From NCBI GenBank assembly GCA_015522385.1, contig WAMJ01000242.1, positions 1 through 14,460 on the forward strand: a DNA stretch of 14,460 bases, written 5' to 3'. The position numbers and the translations under genes are program-made. How positions within the stretch are numbered: the stretch's first letter is position 1; each line of letters begins with the position of its first letter. Positions 7,677 to 13,985 of this stretch are shown here, in pieces. The notes under the pieces were generated by a model. The model made no database searches and was not told the DNA's origin. It saw only the letters and a list, made by a program, of their open reading frames with translations. The stretch comes from Candidatus Heimdallarchaeota archaeon (lineage in GTDB: Archaea; Asgardarchaeota; Heimdallarchaeia; Heimdallarchaeales; Kariarchaeaceae).

Positions 7677-8867
7677 ATGATTATTACAGACCGAAGGATT
7701 CTGCTGAGCAGTGTGCTCTTCTTTGCACTCTTCGTCGCCGGTGTCAACTCGATCAATACTTCGTCTATTAAGAATGCCAACATAGGTGGATTCTACTACT
7801 ATTTCTTCACCCTTTCTCTCATCCTCTTCGGGTTCACTGCCCTTCTGCTGTACAGGTCATGGGTCAACGAGTACAGCTCACTCTCACTGCTCATTGTCAG
7901 CCTGTTTCTAGCGTCTTTGGGGTACTTCTTTGGCTTCCTCAATTGGGACCCGATGGGTGGGAAATACTATGAGACGGATCTCTTCCAGTTACAGGTGCTT
8001 TTCACAAGCGGGGCGACTCTGCTTTTGTACATGCACTACGAGCTGAACAGGAGAGCAACTCCTGACACGGGTTTGATTGCTCTAGTGACATTTCTGTTCA
8101 CTCCACATACCATAATCAATGTGTACTACATCTTCACGGACAACTATTCTCCTGATCTTGAAAGGCTTAGCCTCGTAACCCTCGTGCTACTTCAGATCGG
8201 GACAATTTTCGTCTTCGGATGGATAGTGTATCATGGAAGGAAGGCGAGCCTCTCCCTCCTGTCTAACAATTCTGAAAAGGTTCGAAAGTTGGGTGCGATG
8301 CAGCTTGCAGGGCTGTACATCCTTTTTCTCTCTGTCGCCGGTGAATTGTTAGAACAGCTCACTCCTCTTGAGGTTCTGAACACCCCGCTCTTTGTCATGG
8401 CCTTCCTTCTTATCGGGATTCCATACTACGTCGATCCCAAGGTATTTCTCCTCGTCCCTATCAACATCAAGGCCATGGGGATCATAACACGAGAGGGATT
8501 GACTATGTACTTCAAGCCCATAGCTGAGGAGTTTAAGTCCGAGGAGGACATGAGTTCACAGCTCTTTGGAGGTCTAATTATTGCCCTAAACAGTATGGGA
8601 AAAGAAGTGATCAAATCACAACACGCGGTGGACTCACTCAACTTCGGAGACAGATCTATCATTGTGGAGTACCTTGATCCTTTTTACTTCGTGATCTTCG
8701 CAAATACTGCGACCTACTTCTTGGAAAGGGAGATGCGCGAATACCTTACTGAACTCAGGGAGATACAACCTAATTGGGATGGGGGTAAGACCCTTCCTGA
8801 GGAAGTCTTTGATAAGCTTAATAGCAAGTTCTTTCCTATCCTTGGTGAGGACGTTCGTGAGCTCTAG
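7677..8867 (+). CDS. Multi-helix membrane receptor-like protein with cytosolic longin/roadblock-like domain
   Basis: 396 residues from the ATG; a GTG three codons upstream (7668) is an alternative. The first 250 or so residues form about seven to eight hydrophobic helices with short polar loops, like the 7TM sensory modules found before histidine kinases. No kinase domain follows. After a short linker with FLLVPINIK comes a soluble domain of about 100 residues (about 262-365) with a two-strand, helix, three-strand, helix pattern. It aligns with the end of the TPR protein, most clearly around the helix containing ALNSMGKEV here and AINSFAKEV there. No enzymatic motif is seen. I infer a membrane sensor or membrane anchor whose cytosolic domain pairs with the TPR protein or with a small GTPase. 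No clear TATA element at the usual distance was found, so it may be transcribed together with the kinase. Confidence 0.75.
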   Translation: MIITDRRILLSSVLFFALFVAGVNSINTSSIKNANIGGFYYYFFTLSLILFGFTALLLYRSWVNEYSSLSLLIVSLFLASLGYFFGFLNWDPMGGKYYETDLFQLQVLFTSGATLLLYMHYELNRRATPDTGLIALVTFLFTPHTIINVYYIFTDNYSPDLERLSLVTLVLLQIGTIFVFGWIVYHGRKASLSLLSNNSEKVRKLGAMQLAGLYILFLSVAGELLEQLTPLEVLNTPLFVMAFLLIGIPYYVDPKVFLLVPINIKAMGIITREGLTMYFKPIAEEFKSEEDMSSQLFGGLIIALNSMGKEVIKSQHAVDSLNFGDRSIIVEYLDPFYFVIFANTATYFLEREMREYLTELREIQPNWDGGKTLPEEVFDKLNSKFFPILGEDVREL

Positions 8868-8894
8868 GCCCTATCGTGTGGATTGAAAGCAAGG

Positions 8895-9419
8895 TTAGAA
8901 GAAGGATCCTACAATTAATACCATGAGCACAGAGAATAATATTCCCGTGATTCCAACAGAGATTAAAACCATGGAGTAAGCAATATTAGGATATTTTTCT
9001 GACCATGTCCTCTCTGCCATGTACTCCTCGTATGTTTCCGTCTTGACCTTAATCCACTGTGGATTGTGCTGGTGAGGTGGAATGTCCAATCTACCCTCAA
9101 CGCGACGACGATCTCTCAAATGTAGGAGTGACAAGATGAGGAGGACAACAAGGCTGAAGAGTAGAAGGATAAAACTCCAGCTGAAAATGCTCGATGCAAA
9201 AATTTCGAAGAATGCTTGGTCACGGGAGACAATCTCATTGTTGTCCATGTAACGCTGGACATAGCGTGAATCGATGGCGAAGGAGATTCTCAGCAGTACC
9301 CCTGGTATAGCAACGACAAGCAGGAAGTACCTGAGGTAGATGATCTTATAATTTGGTGGACTGTTCCTCAAGTCATCCTTTTTTGAGATAGTGAAAAAGT
9401 CATCAACGTCGGGTATCAT
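8895..9419 (-). CDS. Three-helix membrane protein of unknown function
   Basis: 174 residues. Not recognised. It has helices at about 29-48 (ending near residue 50), 78-101 and 150-172 and no signal peptide. Between helices two and three lies a polar segment of about 45 residues that begins with several Arg and contains DIPPHQHNPQW and many acidic residues. The frame extends upstream to 9524, but the ATG at 9419 is preferred. It has a TATA-like element about 27 nt upstream and the sequence AAAGGA a few bases before it, whereas the extra 35 residues would overlap the preceding gene. It follows the PGI/PMI operon on the same strand after an 88-nt gap and is convergent with the receptor-like gene, only 27 nt away. 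Confidence 0.65.
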   Translation of the reverse strand: MIPDVDDFFTISKKDDLRNSPPNYKIIYLRYFLLVVAIPGVLLRISFAIDSRYVQRYMDNNEIVSRDQAFFEIFASSIFSWSFILLLFSLVVLLILSLLHLRDRRRVEGRLDIPPHQHNPQWIKVKTETYEEYMAERTWSEKYPNIAYSMVLISVGITGILFSVLMVLIVGSFF

Positions 9420-9442
9420 GATATATCCTTTCGAATGGGTAG

Positions 9443-9450
9443 ATTTTAAG
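9443..9450 (-). promoter_or_regulatory. TATA-like element of the three-helix membrane protein
   Basis: Minus-strand CTTAAAAT centred about 27 nt before the ATG at 9419. It argues for that start rather than the upstream in-frame one and for an independent transcript. Confidence 0.5.
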
Positions 9451-9507
9451 ATTACGCATCGCATTAAATCTTGAAAAACTGCTAACCATGTTATAGGTAT
9501 TGACCGA

Positions 9508-10083
9508 TTATCTGAATATCCCAAGGAGCTTCTGAATTGACTGCTTCAGTTGCTTCTCTGCCTCTTTCTCACCGTAGTTCTGGGCGATCATGAGGCTGAT
9601 GAGTTCTATGTGCTCAGCTATGAGCTCAAGATCCTGCTCATCTCCAATGAGTTTCAGTCCTTCATTGATTCTCTCGATTGGGTGTTCCTCATAATAAGAT
9701 ATCATGAAATCCTTGAGCATTGGTCCCGTCTCACCACTGGCCCTGTATCTCTTCTTCGGTCTTCTCTTGATCTCAACTGTTGGTTTTGGTATCGGGGTCT
9801 TCGGCATAGTAGGTGCGGGTGAATCGAGAAGCTTTTCGAAAGCATCTTTGTCACTGTTCTTGATCATGTAGACGAATCCAAGCTTAGCGTTGATTTTCCT
9901 CGCCGTAAGTTCAGCTGCTCTCTTTGTACTCTTACTTGATGATTTACCGTGTATAATTTCTAGGGTTAATTTGTCATCGTCCCTTATGATGAGTGATCTT
10001 CTGGAGTTGAAAACCTTCTTTTCAAGCTTGACTTCCTCATATTCACCGGAGGCCTTGACATTGAGCAACTTCATACCAGTCAT
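9508..10083 (-). CDS. Protein with possible gelsolin-like N-terminal region and proline-rich linker
   Basis: 191 residues, soluble. Residues about 5-85 contain the pattern VFNSRRSLIIRDDD, then the strand LTLEIIHGKSSS, then the helix KRAAELTARKIN. This resembles the core of gelsolin/villin domains (an FNSGD-like turn, a strand ending in W-x-GK-x-S, then a K/R-rich amphipathic helix), although the usual Trp is replaced. Residues 88-109 are rich in Pro, Lys and Arg, forming a flexible linker. Residues about 118-191 are helical and charged with no recognised motif. The ATG overlaps the upstream stop (ATGA), so it is the third gene of the PGI/PMI operon. A gelsolin relationship would suggest actin or calcium binding, but it rests on a short pattern and must be treated as a hypothesis. 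Confidence 0.7.
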   Translation of the reverse strand: MTGMKLLNVKASGEYEEVKLEKKVFNSRRSLIIRDDDKLTLEIIHGKSSSKSTKRAAELTARKINAKLGFVYMIKNSDKDAFEKLLDSPAPTMPKTPIPKPTVEIKRRPKKRYRASGETGPMLKDFMISYYEEHPIERINEGLKLIGDEQDLELIAEHIELISLMIAQNYGEKEAEKQLKQSIQKLLGIFR

Positions 10084-10436
10084 TTATTCATCAACGCCTT
10101 GATGAGTTTACTTATTAGTGCTCGTTCTTCTGCTGAAATTACATGGTCTGATCTGGTCACCTCGTATGCGTTGTTGAGAAGTGCTTTTCGGTATTCGTCT
10201 ATTTCCTTCTTCTCTTCCTCTGTGATCACTCCGTCCTCCTCCGCCTTTGCAATCGTCTCTCTGAAGGAGCGCATATCATGCTTGATCTGATGGAGGATTG
10301 CCTTCTCATCCTTTGAGATTACCCCATCTTCAAGCGCGATGAGGAATAAGTCTGTGAGAATGTTTTGTATCCTGTCATCTTCTGAGGTTTCCACAATTGA
10401 GAAGTGAAGTTCGCCTTCAAAAATCTTCGTACTCAA
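10080..10436 (-). CDS. Small helical protein with three acidic DGVI-type repeats (TerB- or EF-hand-like)
   Basis: 118 residues. Three similar units are seen: ALEDGVISKDEKAIL near 34-48, AEEDGVITEEEKKEI near 65-79 and TRSDHVISAEERALI near 94-108. They are spaced about 30 residues apart and each is followed by an amphipathic helix. The acidic-DG-x-I-xxx-E signature occurs in TerB-family helical domains, which bind metal ions. It also partly fits EF-hand loops (Asp at position 5, Gly 6, Ile 8, Glu 12) but lacks the Asp at position 1. The third unit has His in place of Gly and is more degenerate. Function is unknown; metal binding is plausible. The TTG start overlaps the PGI/PMI stop (TTGA), and the gene's own stop overlaps the next start (ATGA), showing translational coupling. 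No Shine-Dalgarno was seen. Confidence 0.75.
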   Translation of the reverse strand: MSTKIFEGELHFSIVETSEDDRIQNILTDLFLIALEDGVISKDEKAILHQIKHDMRSFRETIAKAEEDGVITEEEKKEIDEYRKALLNNAYEVTRSDHVISAEERALISKLIKALMNK

Positions 10437-11392
10437 TTATCTCGGAGGATCGCCTTTAGCTGATTAATCTTGTGAATACTGTGTGGATCGATACCTTGTG
10501 CAAGAGCACAATAGATGGAGATATAGTCCAAGCGAGCAACAGTAGATATGTACTGCTGGAATTTGCTACTTCCTATTGCTTTAATCACAAATGACTCCGT
10601 GAGATTCTGTGCGAAATCGAGGTGGATGTTTGTTCGGTCATCATCGAGTGAGCTTCTGATCACAGTGTTGTGGAGGTTATCGCAGAACTTTCCGTCATAT
10701 CCGATGATGGCATTGTGGCTGAATTCTGGAACCTCAAAACTCGCTGCGTGAAGCTTAGAGTTTTCGTTGAGCTGGCACCGATAACGGAGTGCCACCGGTC
10801 CCATCAGGTTAGAGCTGAGTATAGAGATCTGCTGTCCGATCTGACTATTTCCTACCTTCTCGAGCTCTGGTATCTCCTTCCTCATCTCATCCCTCAATGA
10901 CGGTAGAACATCAAGGTCTTCCTTGGATATTCCTAGTTTCATCCCCTCGTTTAGCAGTCCACAGAGTAGCCCGAACATGTGGTAAAAAGCTTCCCTTGGC
11001 TGAAGGTTCTTAGGCACCTTATGTAATGGGATTTTCCATTCTTCCGAGAGGTCTTTGAGTTTCCCTCCTGAGGTGATGAAATGGATTGGATTCCCTTTCT
11101 CAAGGAAGTGTTTGACGCACGTTCTAGTCTCTTCTGTATTTCCGGAGTAGCTCACTGCAAGGACGGTCCACTTGCTGTCAATGTACTTTGGAATGTGATA
11201 CCCTCTAATCACGACTACGGGGAGTTTGGAGTTTTCAGCAGCAAGTTCCTTAATAAAGTCTCCAGCAATGGCAGATCCTCCCATACCGCAGATCACCAGA
11301 CCGTGCTCTATGGTGATGGGTGTTTGAGCACCTAGATTGAAGAGTTCCCGGAAGTTCTCTGGGTAACAAAATAGGGTTTGGTAGTAGTCCAC
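10433..11392 (-). CDS. Bifunctional phosphoglucose/phosphomannose isomerase
   Basis: 319 residues, close to the usual size of this archaeal-type enzyme. It interconverts glucose 6-phosphate or mannose 6-phosphate with fructose 6-phosphate, linking glycolysis/gluconeogenesis to mannose supply. Two SIS (sugar isomerase) halves are visible. The first has GMGGSAIAGD at 36-45 and the phosphate-binding SYSGNTEET at 81-89. The family motif QPREAF puts Arg133 in the active site. Glu210 and His226, 16 residues apart, and Lys313 near the C-terminus in INQLKAIL match the catalytic Glu, His and Lys of the crenarchaeal enzyme. The GTG start lies about 26 nt after a TATA-like element. It is first in an operon with two small genes of unrelated appearance, whose connection to sugar metabolism is unclear. 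Confidence 0.92.
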   Translation of the reverse strand: MDYYQTLFCYPENFRELFNLGAQTPITIEHGLVICGMGGSAIAGDFIKELAAENSKLPVVVIRGYHIPKYIDSKWTVLAVSYSGNTEETRTCVKHFLEKGNPIHFITSGGKLKDLSEEWKIPLHKVPKNLQPREAFYHMFGLLCGLLNEGMKLGISKEDLDVLPSLRDEMRKEIPELEKVGNSQIGQQISILSSNLMGPVALRYRCQLNENSKLHAASFEVPEFSHNAIIGYDGKFCDNLHNTVIRSSLDDDRTNIHLDFAQNLTESFVIKAIGSSKFQQYISTVARLDYISIYCALAQGIDPHSIHKINQLKAILRDN

Positions 11393-11414
11393 GAGATGAG
11401 TCTGGAAGCTGCCA

Positions 11415-11422
11415 ATATATAG
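11415..11422 (-). promoter_or_regulatory. TATA-like element of the PGI/PMI operon
   Basis: Minus-strand CTATATAT centred about 26 nt before the GTG at 11392. It is one of the best TATA matches in the window. Confidence 0.6.
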
Positions 11423-11654
11423 CTTGTCTTTTGAATTACAACACTAAGTCTCCGGACACACTACTTGGTGGTGTGAAGATAATTGAAGGTCAATTGATAT
11501 ATGGTTGTGAGAAGGTTGTAATGGGATTAAAGTACCCGAAAAACCTGTATCTCCCGTCCTGTGACAGATCCGTGAATTCTACCTGTTATGAAGATGTTGA
11601 CATCCGAAATAGGCATATCCCATTTCATCCATCGATCTAATTCACATTCATAAC

Positions 11655-11670
11655 TACCGAGCCAACGGTA
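11655..11670. repeat. Inverted repeat upstream of the DUF1028 gene
   Basis: TACCG-agccaa-CGGTA, perfect 5-bp arms, ending 23 nt before the ATG at 11694. It overlaps the place where the basal promoter would lie. The TATA element here is weak (GTAGAAAA), so an operator or activator site is possible. Confidence 0.3.
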
Positions 11671-11693
11671 GAAAAGTACAAATCTCTGCTGTC

Positions 11694-12545
11694 ATGTTAG
11701 AACCTGTGACATTCTCAATAGTAGCTAGGGACGAAGACACTGGGGACATTGGGATCGCGGTGGCGAGCAAGTTTCCAGCAGTCGGGTCTGTTGTCCCATG
11801 GATATCTGCCGACGCAGGTGCTATAGCCACTCAGGCACTCGCTAATCTAGAGTACGGAAGAACTGGGCTGAAACTTATGAGGGCAGGTGCATCTGCGGCA
11901 CAGACACTGCGGATACTTCTGGAGAATGATGATGACAGGGAGTCTAGGCAAGTTGGAATTGTCGATTTACAGGGACGTTCGACCACTTACACAGGGAAGA
12001 ATTGCTATCCATGGGCAGGTGGAAGATATGGTAAAAACTATGCTATCCAGGGGAACATCCTTTCTGGTGAAGATGTCGTTATATCTATGGAGAAAGCCTT
12101 TATTCACACAGATGCAGACCTCCCCGAGAGGTTGCTGAGGGCACTGGAAGAGGGGAATACCGCCGGGGGAGACAGTAGGGGGCAGCAATCAGCGCATCTA
12201 CTTGTCCTCCGGGAGAATGGTGGATATGGTGGTGGGAGCGACGTTTACGTAGATGTCCGTGTGGACGACCATCCCGAGGCTGTATCGGAGCTTAGGAGGG
12301 TGTTTGAGATTTATTCTCTATGCTTACTTGAGCGGGAGGACCCCAGCGAAGTGACTGAGTTATCGGATGAGGTTTACCGTAGGATAGGTGAGCGGTTCAT
12401 TGAATTAGGGATAATTGAGGAGGGCAGTTCAACAGAACAGATTAGTGCTGCATTTCTGCAGTGGATGCACACTGAAAACTTTGAGAATAAAATACGTAGG
12501 GATGGGAAGGTTTGGAATTCAATTCTACACTATCTTCTAGGTTGA
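11694..12545 (+). CDS. DUF1028 family protein (Ntn-hydrolase-like fold)
   Basis: 283 residues. The N-terminal 210 or so residues carry the full DUF1028 signature: FSIVARDEDTGDIGIAVAS at 7-25, GAIATQALANLEYG near 41-54, RQVGIVD, then GNILSGEDVV, and NTAGGDSRGQQSAHLLV near 154-170. The family adopts an Ntn-hydrolase-like fold. Its substrate is not established; in bacteria some members carry a peptidoglycan-binding extension. The remaining residues here (about 211-283) are helical and acidic and are not recognised. There is no signal peptide, so it is cytosolic. The first residue of the family core (Thr6/Phe7) is not exposed by simple Met removal. It has its own upstream region and is followed after 57 nt by the thioredoxin gene, which has a separate promoter. 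Confidence 0.88.
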   Translation: MLEPVTFSIVARDEDTGDIGIAVASKFPAVGSVVPWISADAGAIATQALANLEYGRTGLKLMRAGASAAQTLRILLENDDDRESRQVGIVDLQGRSTTYTGKNCYPWAGGRYGKNYAIQGNILSGEDVVISMEKAFIHTDADLPERLLRALEEGNTAGGDSRGQQSAHLLVLRENGGYGGGSDVYVDVRVDDHPEAVSELRRVFEIYSLCLLEREDPSEVTELSDEVYRRIGERFIELGIIEEGSSTEQISAAFLQWMHTENFENKIRRDGKVWNSILHYLLG

Positions 12546-12572
12546 CCAACTGAATGGTTGGACTTGGTGAGT

Positions 12573-12580
12573 TTTATAAT
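12573..12580 (+). promoter_or_regulatory. TATA-like element of the first thioredoxin gene
   Basis: TTTATAAT centred about 26 nt before the ATG at 12603. It predicts a leaderless mRNA. Confidence 0.6.
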
Positions 12581-12602
12581 TTGATCAAATTGAAATTATG
12601 GT

Positions 12603-13952
12603 ATGAAAGTCTTCAAGGCTCTTACTGTACTCACCTTAACATCTTTTTTCCTTGGGGGAATTGGACTTGTTGAAGGGGTTCCAATTACCTTAGATGAGAT
12701 TGCAGTGGGGGAGAACTCCGTTGATTTCAGCCTCCCATACTTCTTTGGGGGAGATCTATTTACCCTGTCTAATATATCTAGTGGGAAGCTAGTGATGTTG
12801 GACTTCATGGCCTCTTGGTGTGGTCCTTGCCAAGAAGCAATGCCTGAAATACGACAGCTTTACCACACCTTCCATCCAGGTGGGATGTTCGACATAATAT
12901 CTATTGGTGTTGATGATAAGGAAGGGGATCCAGACAGTGATATGAGGGCCTTTTATTTCAACTATGGAATCGAGTGGCACTATGCGAGAGATCGGCCCGA
13001 CGCTGTGGACGGAACACACAGCACTTGGTACTATTACGGAACAGGGTCTATCCCGACAATGTACCTCATTTTTAATGGGAAGGTCGTATATGAGGAAGTA
13101 GGGTTTGCAGGTTACGAAATTATCAAGCAAGAAGTGCTGAAATACATTCCTGGAGATTCCACTCCTCCGAAAATAACAGATACCCCTGTGAATTTGGGGG
13201 AGATCAGTATTATCGATCCACTCATAGACGTGTATGTTGAAGCAGAGGACAACTGGGTTGTGGCAAATGTCACAGCTGAGTACCTTGGGCTCTCCCAAGA
13301 GCTGACGTACAATTCAGAATCTACCAGATGGGAGTCAAGGTTGGAACTTAACCTCAGAGATATTTACAACCTTTCGACTCTCGATGTTAGCTTCGTAGCT
13401 TCAGATGGTTTTGGGAACAAGGATCGGGTAGATCGGTCGTATCCCATCACACACATCGTTGACGAGGAAGTGCCAAACCTTGAGATAGATGGGATATTTC
13501 AGTACTACACTGACGTGTTTAATCTTATTGTAAAAATTACTGCTTGGGATAACTACCAAGTGGATAGGGTTGAGATTGTTGAGAACCATAATGGGGATCA
13601 GATCACCTATAGTACAACCTCTTTTATGGAGAACAGGTACAAATTTATCGGAAGATATCCAAGGGCGACAAATATGTCCGAGTATGTATTTGAGGTCATA
13701 GTTACGGATATCGCTGGACTTGTCAATAGAACAATCTTGTCCATTGAGTACATAGAGAACCCATATCTTGGTGAATCATCCCAGCAAACTTCAGAGATAT
13801 CCAGCGTTCTCACAACGTCCTCCTTGGAAAACTTCACTGAAGTTGGACACTCTGAGACTGAGACATCATCTGCAGACTGGAGTGTGTCTGTCTTTCCTCT
13901 TATTCTTGTGTTACTGTACTATCGGAGACGAAAGAACAAGCGAAGGTATTAA
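12603..13952 (+). CDS. Exported TlpA-like thioredoxin with Ig-like modules, stalk and C-terminal anchor
   Basis: 449 residues. A signal peptide spans about 1-25. A TlpA/AhpC-type thioredoxin domain (about 33-185) has the redox motif WCGPC with Cys73 and Cys76 and the cis-proline Pro151 in SIPTMYL. Two Ig-like beta modules follow (about 190-285 and 290-385). Then come a Ser/Thr-rich stalk (about 393-427), a short hydrophobic stretch of about 13 residues and a basic tail RRRKNKRRY. Several N-x-S/T sequons fit surface glycosylation. The layout indicates a disulfide reductase or oxidoreductase held outside the membrane, possibly for disulfide exchange in secreted proteins or for maturation of copper or heme sites. 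The stalk, short hydrophobic run and basic end resemble archaeosortase-type sorting tails, but no known signature was recognised. The next gene encodes a second thioredoxin. Confidence 0.87.
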   Translation: MKVFKALTVLTLTSFFLGGIGLVEGVPITLDEIAVGENSVDFSLPYFFGGDLFTLSNISSGKLVMLDFMASWCGPCQEAMPEIRQLYHTFHPGGMFDIISIGVDDKEGDPDSDMRAFYFNYGIEWHYARDRPDAVDGTHSTWYYYGTGSIPTMYLIFNGKVVYEEVGFAGYEIIKQEVLKYIPGDSTPPKITDTPVNLGEISIIDPLIDVYVEAEDNWVVANVTAEYLGLSQELTYNSESTRWESRLELNLRDIYNLSTLDVSFVASDGFGNKDRVDRSYPITHIVDEEVPNLEIDGIFQYYTDVFNLIVKITAWDNYQVDRVEIVENHNGDQITYSTTSFMENRYKFIGRYPRATNMSEYVFEVIVTDIAGLVNRTILSIEYIENPYLGESSQQTSEISSVLTTSSLENFTEVGHSETETSSADWSVSVFPLILVLLYYRRRKNKRRY

Positions 13953-13954
13953 GA

Positions 13955-13961
13955 TTTATTA
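13955..13961 (+). promoter_or_regulatory. TATA-like element of the second thioredoxin gene
   Basis: TTTATTA centred about 28 nt before the ATG at 13986, directly behind the stop of the preceding gene. It suggests an independent leaderless transcript. Confidence 0.45.
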
Positions 13962-13985
13962 GGTTTTTGAGATATTGAAATCCAG

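Larger units (their letters stand above)
11393..11693. other. Divergent intergenic region of about 300 nt without a supported gene
   Basis: It holds the PGI/PMI promoter at the left and a short inverted repeat near the right end. A 69-codon open frame at 11431-11640 (TTG start) has no promoter at the usual distance and no recognisable protein features. No RNA gene was recognised. Confidence 0.5.

Noticed and set aside
9420..9524. N-terminal extension of the three-helix membrane protein
   Set aside because: The 35 extra residues overlap the preceding gene and would lie across the predicted promoter; the ATG at 9419 has good promoter spacing.
11431..11640. 69-codon open frame in the divergent intergenic region
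   Set aside because: It has a TTG start, no TATA-like element at the usual distance, no Shine-Dalgarno and no recognisable protein pattern.
12546..12561. CCAAC-tgaatg-GTTGG inverted repeat after the DUF1028 gene as a terminator
   Set aside because: The stem is only 5 bp, there is no T-run behind it, and the next promoter begins shortly after; it is too weak to annotate.
13112..13312. Minus-strand frames inside the first thioredoxin gene
   Set aside because: They are shadows of a frame with a signal peptide, WCGPC motif and coherent domains.
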